Below are positions 52,401 to 60,922 of a DNA stretch of 64,000 nt, one piece after another; positions within the stretch are counted from its first letter, which is position 1, and each line of letters begins with the position of its first letter. The position numbers were made by a program, and so were the translations under genes. Under the pieces are notes generated by a model. The model saw only the letters and a list, made by a program, of their open reading frames with translations, was not told the DNA's origin and did no database searches. Source of the DNA: Albugo candida (taxonomy: Eukaryota > Oomycota > Peronosporomycetes > Albuginales); NCBI GenBank assembly GCA_040437565.1, contig JBDOQK010000005.1, forward strand, positions 558,001 to 622,000. Reading direction: 5' to 3'.

Positions 52401-53547
52401 CATGCGTGTTTTCGCCTATAATCAGGTCGGATTCTCACAACCAACATCTGCGTTATATCCACAGAAACCGATGGTTGTTCCCGGTCTTCCAACAGGTGTC
52501 ACAACAAGAGTGTCTAGTGCGTCTCAGTTGCAAATTGTTTTCAGCGATCCAGATGATGATGGAGGAGATAAGATTATTGAATATCTGGTGGAATATGCCA
52601 CAACTATTTATTTTTCCGATGCGAAAAATGTATCTGTCACTTTCCTACAAAATGGTCCACCATACTCTAGGTTGATTTCAGGTCTTCAGAAAGGAACTTT
52701 CTACTTTATTAGAGTAAGAGCTCGAAACTCGCAAGGTCTCGGTCAAGCACAGATTGCATCTCCAATGTCACTTAATCCTTCGGTAAAACCCGGGCCTCCA
52801 ACTAATGTTGTCGTAGGTGTCACATCTCCTAGTATGCTTACCGTCGGCTGGAATGTACCAGTTGATGATGGTGGTGATGCAATAACCGCATATAGAATTC
52901 AATGGGATGCTAACGCCATGTTTGAAGCCTGGAACCTAGATGCCAATACTGTAGTTGTTACTGACGTATCATCACGATCATACACAATCGGAGGACTTCA
53001 GCATTTAGCAACTTATTACGTTCGAGTGATGGCACAGAACTCATTAGGAGTTGGTACCTCACAATTGGCGTACCCAGGTGGATGGATTCCAACCAGTCAA
53101 CGACCGGGAAAGCCGCATGCTCTCAATGTCGAACGTACCCAGTCCATTGGCGAGCTGCTTGTCTCGTGGCAACCGCCAAGCATTCCTGCTCACGGAATTC
53201 CTTGTGGCGGTTCTTTGGAAGCCCCTTCTTCGTGCGGAACATTAAGTGGCAGCGATGTCGCATTTGGCGGCTCGTATTTTCAAAAATACGAGGTTCAATG
53301 CTCGTCAAGCGCTTCCTTTCCGGTTTCGACAACTGTTGCAATAACCACCACGACAACGAGCACGCTCTTGACTGGATTGTCATCTTCTTTACGCTACTTC
53401 GTTAGGATACTAGCCATCAACTCTGAAGGTCTCCTCAGTGAGTTCTGTCAACGCAAGGACCTTGACGGGTACCATTGCCCAGAAAATCAGATTTCAGCAT
53501 CCAATTCCATCATCACAGGGCCACGTGCATCAGAAGTACCACTGTGA
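28450..53547 (+). CDS. Giant (about 7,530-residue) intronless protein: split FN3 domains with nested unnamed beta modules
   Basis: One continuous reading frame from ATG 28450 to the stop at 53547. It is interrupted only by four artefactual overlaps (gaps at 35735, 40771, 45895, 48895). Removing them leaves 22,599 nt, 7,532 residues. The N-terminus (MRVCILFLNLLVEKLLF) could be a signal peptide, with possible cleavage near RQTA-Y. No C-terminal membrane segment or GPI-like tail is seen. About 14 fibronectin III domains are recognisable by the pair 'I..Y.[VI][EQ]WD' and 'Y.VRV.A.N..G.G'. At least eight are interrupted between these halves by one to fifteen copies of a module of about 90 residues (module A: G.F.L.F.G, then DA.A, then a helix, then V.V.R, then GY.W.ITF, then GD.P.L). 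Smaller beta modules (B: GD.I.[IV]G..Y.V) sit inside many A copies. An extracellular or adhesive structural role is inference only. Confidence 0.8.
28559..30450 (+). other. Split FN3 no. 1 with A modules 1-3 inserted
   Basis: The first FN3 half is at 28559-28690 (PNPPDKLFVHSL, ILGYRIELAES). The second half is at 30325-30440 (LRQDTRYAVRGYARSINGYS). Between them lie A modules at about 28751-29000, 29098-29770 and 29981-30310. The second A carries two B modules (RGDYVKLGEEIFTV near 29265, VDEYIRIGPNEFRII near 29476). Confidence 0.6.
30481..33780 (+). other. Split FN3 no. 2 with A modules 4-8 inserted
   Basis: The first half lies at 30481-30600 (PDPPRITNAW, RYEVEYVP) and the second at 33659-33780 (LSPDQTYKMQVYAHNRFGYS). 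A modules lie at about 30640-31190, 31303-31960, 31948-32300, 32298-33290 and 33330-33650. The fourth is swollen to nearly 1 kb by three B modules (AYQEVILINQQAYRIQ, VAVGSTIYIFGVAYTA, SGDYLWIANG). Confidence 0.6.
33790..36900 (+). other. Split FN3 nos. 3 and 4, each with two A modules
   Basis: FN3 no. 3: halves at 33790-33925 (GGAPVTMYRIEWDSS) and 34669-34790 (RRYHMHATAYNEYGFGSA), with A modules 9 and 10 between. FN3 no. 4: halves at 34798-34945 (IDRYKIEWFRSP) and 36775-36900 (GIPYNVRVRAHNINGFG), with A modules 11 and 12 between. A11 contains a clean B module (VGDKIWVLGKMFSVMSLD). Gap 6 and its 795-nt repeat fall inside this stretch. Confidence 0.6.
35735..35834. other. 100-N gap 6, flanks duplicated
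   Basis: Bases 34940..35734 repeat at 35835..36629 (795 nt), with no difference noticed. This is the longest of the repeats that end at their gap. Dropping 895 bases restores one frame through the giant gene. Confidence 0.95.
36909..37590 (+). other. Two uninterrupted FN3 domains (nos. 5 and 6)
   Basis: FN3 no. 5 at 36909-37225 (PGQPQNLRV, IIAYLVQWDTS, YHVRVYAINVNGRGE) and no. 6 at 37235-37590 (PGRPEKVVA, ITQYMVEWDTS, YYIRVAALNTLGAG). Both run straight through the loop where the neighbours are split. They serve as an internal reference for where the insertions fall. Confidence 0.75.
37781..38120 (+). repeat. Ladder of nine approximately 13-residue E-[VI]-Q repeats
   Basis: Nine successive units begin with E[VIR]Q or a close variant: EVQAV, EQYIE, ERQVV, EVQVI, EIQTF, EEQLR, EIQSI, DVQRV, EIQTI. 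They are spaced 11-15 residues apart (mean about 13). Each looks like one beta strand plus a turn. The last one is the first strand of A module 13. The DNA copies are well diverged, so the array is old. Confidence 0.7.
40771..40870. other. 100-N gap 7, flanks duplicated
   Basis: Bases 40415..40770 repeat at 40871..41226 (356 nt). The combined length of 456 keeps the frame by chance, so naive translation shows a false tandem repeat. Confidence 0.95.
45050..45145 (+). repeat. Second, shorter E-[VI]-Q ladder (three units)
   Basis: EVQAV, EIQSI and EIQTL follow at 14- and 13-residue spacing just after the second half of FN3 no. 7 and directly before A module 28. This is the same unit as the long ladder at 37781-38120. 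Confidence 0.6.
45895..45994. other. 100-N gap 8, flanks duplicated
   Basis: Bases 45296..45894 repeat at 45995..46593 (599 nt). The frame is again kept by chance (699 nt), giving a false internal protein duplication. Confidence 0.95.
48895..48994. other. 100-N gap 9, flanks duplicated
   Basis: Bases 48546..48894 repeat at 48995..49343 (349 nt). Dropping 449 bases joins the two frames of the giant gene. Confidence 0.95.
49567..51640 (+). other. FN3 nos. 9-11: one with a B-type insert, one intact, one with two A modules
   Basis: No. 9 (49567-50150) contains a B-like insert directly in FN3 (IGQDSDCVLTVISVP). No. 10 (50175-50515) is intact (YYVQVKAMNSIGYS). No. 11 has halves at 50523-50670 (DIESYIVEWWK) and 51510-51640 (STYHVTVSAKTAIGVG), with A modules 36 and 37 between (GYEWLITF near 50895, YIWKITF near 51244). 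Confidence 0.6.
51648..53430 (+). other. FN3 no. 12 with one A module, then three FN3 domains without A inserts to the C-terminus
   Basis: No. 12: halves at 51648-51790 (VQMYRVQFDSS) and 52350-52480 (FYHMRVFAYNQVGFS), with A module 38 (GGYKWIITF, 52189-52215) between. The next three FN3 domains (52483, 52792 and 53104 onward) carry no A insert. The last has a short Cys-containing loop. The protein ends about 40 residues later with no anchor. Confidence 0.65.
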
Positions 53548-53710
53548 TTGCTCTGTCATGCAAACTTAATGCCGCTGGTATCACGCATTTGCATACCAAC
53601 CACTTGAATTAGGTCGAGTCCATAGCTTCATGGCTAGTATTTGTGTGTTTTGTCATCTTCTAAGATTCAGTCATTTCTGATACCACGTCAGTGCCTCTCT
53701 AATCACATGT

Positions 53711-56700
53711 ATGTCGTTAAATACCTTTATGAATTGGCAGAGTCTGAAGCAACGACATCTTTATTTCTCTGATACCGTTGCTCATCGTGTCATATTTGCT
53801 TCCCTACTATTCACATTGCAATGCTGTGCTCATGTATTGAGCAACGTCTCTCGCGACACGATCTTCCTACGGTCATATCAAGCCACAAACATTTCCTCTC
53901 TCACACTGTTTCTCTCATGTACTATCGCGATTATAATGAGCGAATCTCATGCTATACTCATGCGAATAGTGAGGATTCTCATGCCAAACAACCCAGCATG
54001 TCGCACCCGAAAACTCTCTCAACTTCTTGATACAACGTCTACAAAAAAAAATACAGGAAAGCAAGAGCAAAAGTGTACAAGCGACTCGACCTATTTGAAT
54101 TGGATCACCTCAAGAGATGAAAACCGTGCCAAGTTGTACATGTATCCTTTGTGTCCTGGAGTCCTTTCCGTTGGCCAAATGATACTTGCATTCTTCTCCC
54201 TCTACTTCCCTGTCTTAAATTCTTATACATCAGTTATGATCTACATTTGGATAGAGATAGCGGCACAACTGATGACTCAACAATTTTGGGATTTCTGTTC
54301 TAGGAATTTCAACGTCACAGAGGCCAAACAGTACTTTGGATTTATCACATTTGGCTCTACATTTGGGAGTCTAATCGCCAGTCTCGTGTTATTACCATTT
54401 TTACAGAAAAGAAACATGGTGGAAGAGTGGAACTTGGTTTTAGCCGCATCCTTACAAGCAATGTTAGCTGGTATTTTATCAGTATATACGTGGCAAAAGG
54501 AAGCGCTTATGCTGTCATCGAGCAACACTGCAGAGATTGCGCGATCTGTCTCTAAAAGTCATGTAAAATCAGCAACAAGGAACCCACGAGTAGCAAGCTC
54601 ACGTTTATGGACTATTATCCCACCAAACATCGCCGTCGAGATTAAAAAGCGAACATATTTACAACACATTTGTATATTTGAGTTTTTCTCAACAATTGTA
54701 CGAGTTCTTGTCGACAACTCCGCCCTTTCGATTTTATCTGAGCAGAAAGAGTCCGACATTAAATCCTCACTTGCAATGATGAGTAGCATTCAAAGCGTTT
54801 TAATGATACCGCTACAGATCGTATCAGGACGGTTTTTTGGTCGATACGGCGTGATGGTTGGTATAAGCTTGCTACCGCTGAGTGTAAGCTTTTACGGGAT
54901 CACGACGCTACTGATCTCGGCTTCCTGTGTCTCCAAACCAACAGGAATTTTGCTTCTAATACTTCATCGTGCGCTATATCTCGCTATATCGCTGGCTATT
55001 TTCAATCCTGCGCGAGAGCTGCTATGGCTTCCTCTTAACGACCGCGAACGCCCACAATTCAAAAGCTTTGTTTATGGTCCTTTTCGATCTATATCACGAA
55101 TCGTTGGTGCCTTGTTTACTATGGTGTTGACTTCCTCGATATGTGTGGGCTATCTCGGTTCTTCTACTTTGAGCATCTTACTTGTTACAATATCCGTGTT
55201 GTGGTTGCTGAATGCGTTGGCAGCTAAGAAGTCGTACGCTATTGAGTTTTACGCCTCATTGAAAAAAGGCTATCTTGATTTACGATCTCACATTATCGAC
55301 TTTACACCTGATCAGGTCAGCACCAGTCTTGTACTTTTACTGGAACGTTCCATTATACTCTTTGTTTGTAGATTGCAGTGGTGAAGGGGACGCTCGCTTC
55401 AGGAGCTCAAGATCAAGTAAATTACGTGCTGAATTCTTTGACTCCATCGCATATAACCATTTTTGCCCAGGTATGTGGCTGAGTCTATGAGAGATTGACT
55501 TGATTATTTTATGATGTGATTCTAGGAGCTTCGAGCTTTATTTTATAGGACGGACCATGAAAACTTTGCGGTGACTCCCTTGAGTATCAAACTTCGCCTT
55601 CTGAAACTACATACACTTGCTAAGAAACAATTCGTTTTGAAAGCTAAAGATTCTTTTGTAATTCCCGATGGAAAGAGTTGCCCGCCGTCTATTTTCAATA
55701 GTATGGACCTGATGCTGCTTGTGGCACAAGACCGACCACAATCAGATTCTGAATGTGACTCCGCGGTTACTGAGCAAAAAAATGGCGGAACTGCGCAGTG
55801 TCCACAGTGGTTTGTGCCTCGACAATTACGAGTGGCCGCTATTCTGGCATGCGGATACGAGATCTTTAGCACTGACAATTTACAGTGCAGAAGGATGTTG
55901 GAGAAACTACTCTCTCAAGAGCGTGAAGACTCAGAAGACAACGCAGTGTCAGTGTGTGCAGCAGTAGCTTTGTTACGTTTAACAGACTGGATGGACGAAC
56001 GCGCAAATATGATTCTTCAGCGTTTATTACACGAGGAGGAAGATCTAGAGGCTCGTGTTATTTGTCTCCGTGTTGTGGGCGAAGAAATACCCGAACTTCT
56101 CGGAGATGGCTTTCTTGTTTATCTGCTGCACCATGAGTCAGAACAAATTGTGCAAGCGACAGTTGAATGCTGCTTGCGCACTTCGCGTCAGTCCCGTATG
56201 CTTATCCCAGCGCTCATACAGCACTTGGGAAAATCATCTGTACAAATTCGCATCGTGAAGTCATTGCAACGATGTGATGCCAGAGCTGTGTGGCTTGCTA
56301 TATCTCGTCATATCGAGGAACTCGTGCAAGATTACTTTGGAAATAGTGCTGCAGCATCACATCCCGAGTTTGGGTATGATCATACACAGGCTGTGCAAAA
56401 GAGAAAGAACCTTATCGGAGCTTTGAAAATTTTGGAGACGATCCAACATCCAGTCGAGCCAAAAGTTGAATTCATTGTTCAGCTATGTCTGAGGATAGTG
56501 AAAAGGGCGACACCAGAAGTTCTTAACACGAAGATGAACTTGCCCATGAATAGCGCACCCTATCAAGGAGATGACCAGGATAATTCACTGAACCCGGATT
56601 ATTTACCTCCTGTGGGTTATCAACAGACTTCTCGAAGCCCAGATTTATTACATCGGCTATTTGGAAGGAACACATCTGTAGTGGAAATGCTGATTGATAC

Positions 56701-59170
56701 ACTGATGCCACTGGTAAGTGACTTTTACGACCCTGGTCTATTTGCACTAAATTTGAGATTATTCGTAGCTCACCCAAAGCGATAGTAAATCCCTTGCCTC
56801 TCAACTTGAGCCACTTGACAAAGTGTTGAATGCCAAGATTCAGGAGGCTTACGAGATGGCTCATGTGATGAAGCTTTTCAAGGAAATGTGCCCACATACA
56901 GCAAGCAACATTGGCGAAAAATCTCTACTTATATTGCAACACGTGCAGCAGTGTCTTGCTGATGTTCGACGAATGATATTAAAATTGTTAGCAACAAGAT
57001 TTCCAAAAGAGTTCAATATCAGGGTGATAATTGAAGGGCTGGATTCAGAAATATCGCAGATACAAGCAGCAGTGTTTGAAGTACTCGATAACCTTGTTTC
57101 GAGTAACTACAAGCACTTTGTGCTCCCCTTATTGTTTCCATCCACCAGCTTTTGCACCAAAGTAAGCTACTTATGCTTACTCTCACATGCTTGAACCTAA
57201 ACGTTTTGGATCATTTTGCTGCTCATTAGCTGCTAAAGCAGGTGGAAACGTTTTTCGAAGGGAAGAAAGGCATGCAACTCTTACTCGAGACTTTGCAGGA
57301 AGAGCAGTTACATAATGAGCTGACTGGAATGGCTCTGCAATATTTTCTTCATATTTCCGAGTTTCATGCAAATCTGATTGAGAGCGACATCAGTAACGTC
57401 TTCAACCACAGAGTTTTACCGCAATTATTGAAGCATTCAATCACTAGAGAAGTGCTGGTAGAGACATATCACAAGTAAGTGGGACGAGAAGCATTGCTTA
57501 TATATATGTTGTCTCATTTGTTGTATTCTTCATATCTACAGAAATCGTCCAAATTATCCGTATGAGTCGCTAGTAGCTCTCGAATCAGAAGCGATACCCA
57601 TTATCTCTCAAATTGCAGTAAGAATGAATGACATAGCGCTACCAGATTTTCATGTTTTTTCTGGCAATGCAGACGTCGACCTGCTTGCGAGCCTCGACAG
57701 TATTTGCGACAGCTTATACTATTGATATATTGCGATCCATGTCGTACCAGTTCGTTCCAGTCCGTGTAAAGAAAGGAGAGACATTTATTACTGAAGGAGC
57801 CGTAGGTGATATTTTTCGCTTTTCGCACAATGCAATCGGTTTCTCACCAGTGATTCTTTCCAAGCATCGGTTGTGTATATTGTTGCAGTAGGAAAAGTGC
57901 ATGTGCACAAAAAAAGCTACTTGCTGGCCGAGATCACATATGGGGGATGCATTGGTCAGACAGCCCTATTGCGCCACCATCTACGACCCGGTGTTCACAT
58001 TTCTTCTGCCACGGCATCAATTGATTGCATTTTGTTGAGCATCTCAAGGCCTGCTTTAGACGCCTTGATGCGAGAGAATGGTCGTATCTCACTCGGCGTC
58101 TTACAATCTGTGGCATCCGCATTCCGTTTCATGTACTTTAAGGTCAGTGTGCGCTATCCAATATTGAGTGGTGAGACTTATCAGGTGCTATGATCAGCCA
58201 AGGCGTATCATAATGGAAAAGGGAACATTACCAATTTATTATCAAAAAAATGAGATTGCACCAAGCGATACCAGTCTCTCACCCCCCACGGAAGATGATA
58301 GCGAGCCTCTGCAATCCTCATCGGCAAGAAATATCTCGTTTGCAGGCTCGAAAGCACTTCTTCGTCGAAATACAATGTTCTTGGCTCGGGAAGCATCAAG
58401 CACTTCAACCCACGAACAAGACAAAATTTATTCCCTAGACAGACACCAATCAGATGCGTCCCAGGGCTTGGCTTCTACTTCCAACTTCATTTCCTCCAGT
58501 TGCGCTGACAGAGAATACACAGAGTTCGAAAAGTGTATCAATCTTAAGGGTTCCCACCTTTTGCGCAGTCTTGCGGATGACAAGGTCTCGTTGGTGGCTT
58601 ACCTAGCGCAAGTACGCACGCTGCTGCACAAGGAAGTACTTTTTTTGGAAAGTGATAAAGCTACTCATTTTTTTATTATTATCAACGGGACGATGACAAT
58701 CAGCTACGACGACAAGAGCCAAACATGCTCGGAGCTGCACAACGGCGACTGCTTAGGCGAAGAGGTATGCGCACTTCACAATATCAAAGCTTGTAATTCA
58801 CTCATATTCCGATTTGCTCATACGATAGTCGTTCGACTGTGATGGAGTCATGCAAGGAAGCGCTTCATCCAAAGGACGCACTACTCTGTTTGAGTTTCTC
58901 ACAAGTGAGCTGATTGAACTGAGTCAGTCCCAACCAGAGCTGATGCATGCGCTGCTGGCTTGGCTGGCAGACAAGTTATCAAAATCAGTCGAGTCGATGT
59001 TCGAGTTTTTGGTTTCCACCTGTATACCACCGTCAGCTTGCCAACCGGTTGTAGTTGAACCGACCAAACCTGTGCCACGCAGACATGAAACTCTACAAAA
59101 AGAAGATGCGTGTTATGAAGGTCGTCGCGAAATTAGAACGAGGCGAGGCTATCGGGCACAGTCAACATGA
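53711..59170 (+). CDS. NTT-type nucleotide transporter fused to HEAT repeats and two cyclic-nucleotide-binding domains
   Basis: Ten exons: 53711..55315, 55372..55470, 55526..56713, 56769..57161, 57230..57474, 57542..57617, 57673..57805, 57865..58142, 58198..58764, 58829..59170. Introns are 55-68 nt, and the phases sum to a 1,641-residue frame. The first 535 or so residues are a polytopic membrane domain with about 10-12 hydrophobic segments. The block ARELLWLPLNDRERPQFKSF matches the ATP/ADP-carrier (NTT/TLC, PF03219-like) signature. A helical HEAT-type region follows (QSRMLIPALIQHLGKSSVQI, QIQAAVFEVLDNLVSS). Two Crp/cNMP-binding cradles end the protein: VRVKKGETFITEGAV with VYIVAVGKVHV, then LLHKEVLFLESDKATHFFII with NGDCLGEE. 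Family knowledge: NTT proteins exchange or import nucleotides, and cNMP domains gate other proteins. Regulated nucleotide transport is inference. The cell membrane it sits in is unknown. Confidence 0.85.
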
Positions 59171-59186
59171 TAAGATCCCAAAAATA

Positions 59187-60584
59187 CTAGTTCTTTGATA
59201 AATGAAGTTCTTCAAACACCGGCAACAATGTTGCAAGAAATCGAGCCAATTGCTCGGCTTCAGTATCTGGTCTCGAATCCGGTGTGATTTCTTTGCTTTC
59301 TTGAGTACTTTGCGGCGGGCTGTCGACATGGTCCACTCTGAGACCATCTATATGATGCTGAACGCATCCTGCCAGCTCGATCGAAACGATTGCACCACGT
59401 TCTTGTTCATGCTGAGTCATCCGACCTACTAGTAGTAAGCTATGAAATGCATCCGGGGAAAAACTACCATTTTTGTTCATATCTGAAGCGACCCCAGCGG
59501 CATTTACTGATGACGGAGAAGGTGTCACTGGAATAGCAGCTGCCGAACCAGTCGAGGTTCCAGACATAGGTTCCGGCATCGAGCGAGAGAGCGCAAAAGC
59601 GCGCAAATAAGAGTTACTTAGTGTCCCCATCGAAATCACCCATTGTCCCGAGTTTGAGGCCTCTGGGCACTCGCGAATAGAATCGATCGTTATCAATGGC
59701 TTGGGGATCGAAGTATTCGCTTGCATGAGTAGTATACGCCGTGACAGCGCCACTTGTGGGGGGGCGTAAACCGGAGTAGTCTCTTGAACTACTGGAAGAA
59801 AAGCTCGAAGTAGTTCCTCTTTCTGTGTAAACTCCCATATCTCCAAGGCTGCTTGCTCAGCAGTTACATTACTTATTTCGTGAGAGCAATGGAAGGAAAG
59901 CGCATTGTGACCATCACTTGCAAACACGCTAATTATCCAGCCACGGCTCTGCACCCTGGTATGCTCCGGGTAAGCATCGATGTTGGATTGCTGGTCTGCC
60001 AGAACATTCAATAATTCCAATCCATGCAGATAGCACTCCGTTGCTGCAGCTTCAATATGTTTTCGTATGAATCTATTCGGGATGGTTTCATTCTTCTCAC
60101 ATGTCTGCTGCCAGCGACTCACAAGTTCCAAGATTTCCGAGTCTTGAAATTCGTCAAGTTCACTGTCGGAACATGAGTCCTCTGATGCATCATCATCATT
60201 ACCTTCGAGATCGTTGTAGCATTGATCAGCACTAACGCAATTGTTTACATTGTACTGTTTTATTGGTACATTGGCTAGTGGCGCAATCGCAAATAAATTG
60301 TAAAGTGTTTGCATCCATACTTGATGATCGGTCAGCTTGCTTTTGAGAAACGAAATTCGGTCCTGAGTTTCTGAGACCTTACAATGTGCCTCCAGAGCTT
60401 GTAGAGCATAAGGGCTATACTGTCCCTTAATCACTTCGATTTCTCGACGGACGGATTCTAACCGAATCAGTATGGGATCATTTCCATGCTTGAGACGTTT
60501 TCGAGGCCGACATACTTGTTTGTTGGACGAACTTTCATCTCCCTGCTGTTGTACTGATCGATCATCCTTCTCATCCATTTCCAT
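59187..60584 (-). CDS. Uncharacterised 465-residue protein with basic N-terminus and coiled coil
   Basis: Single exon on the minus strand. The frame is open 13 codons further upstream but the first ATG is at 60584 (MEMDEKDDRS). Seen: a basic patch RPRKRLKH (nuclear-localisation-like) near residue 30; a helical stretch ILIRLESVRREIEVIKGQY; an acidic Asp/Glu/Ser stretch around residues 125-150; then a mixed alpha/beta region (GWIISVFASDGHNALSFHC, LITIDSIRECPEASNSGQW). Oomycetes have many bZIP-like/START-like proteins with a basic N-terminus, coil and C-terminal alpha/beta domain, and this could be one. I cannot recognise it securely. Its stop codon lies only 16 bp from the stop of the convergent transporter gene. 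Confidence 0.6.
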   Translation of the reverse strand: MEMDEKDDRSVQQQGDESSSNKQVCRPRKRLKHGNDPILIRLESVRREIEVIKGQYSPYALQALEAHCKVSETQDRISFLKSKLTDHQVWMQTLYNLFAIAPLANVPIKQYNVNNCVSADQCYNDLEGNDDDASEDSCSDSELDEFQDSEILELVSRWQQTCEKNETIPNRFIRKHIEAAATECYLHGLELLNVLADQQSNIDAYPEHTRVQSRGWIISVFASDGHNALSFHCSHEISNVTAEQAALEIWEFTQKEELLRAFLPVVQETTPVYAPPQVALSRRILLMQANTSIPKPLITIDSIRECPEASNSGQWVISMGTLSNSYLRAFALSRSMPEPMSGTSTGSAAAIPVTPSPSSVNAAGVASDMNKNGSFSPDAFHSLLLVGRMTQHEQERGAIVSIELAGCVQHHIDGLRVDHVDSPPQSTQESKEITPDSRPDTEAEQLARFLATLLPVFEELHLSKN

Positions 60585-60922
60585 TTCTCCAAGAGTGGTC
60601 GAACAAATTTTTCGGGGATACACAAAGTGTTCTGTCTCGGCGTTGTCTCATAATTCGTATTGAGACACGCTGATGTTGATGGTTTTGAAAACGAAAAGTT
60701 TCAATAGTGATTCATTCGACCTATAGGAACTAAGGGCTTATCAGCGATATATTATTTGTCTTGTTACTGTTGCTGCGAAAGGTATAAGGACTTCGCTCAC
60801 ACTATAGGTAGAAAGAAGCCATTAAATCCATCTTCATCAGAGACCAGGCGAGTGGCATAAATGTCTGTACGCTTGGATTTTCAGGTTGATCGAAATTACA
60901 TAATTGACACTTTTTTGTGTAT
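60585..60922. promoter_or_regulatory. Divergent intergenic region between the 465-aa gene and the TPR-like gene
   Basis: About 340 bp between two divergent start codons. A TTCATTCGAC stretch near 60711 loosely resembles an oomycete initiator. Nothing else recognisable is present. Confidence 0.35.

Noticed and set aside
58143-58197. Frame change between the two cNMP domains suggesting two genes
   Set aside because: A 55-nt GT-AG intron joins the frames in phase, as do the neighbouring introns. One gene is supported by the summed phases.
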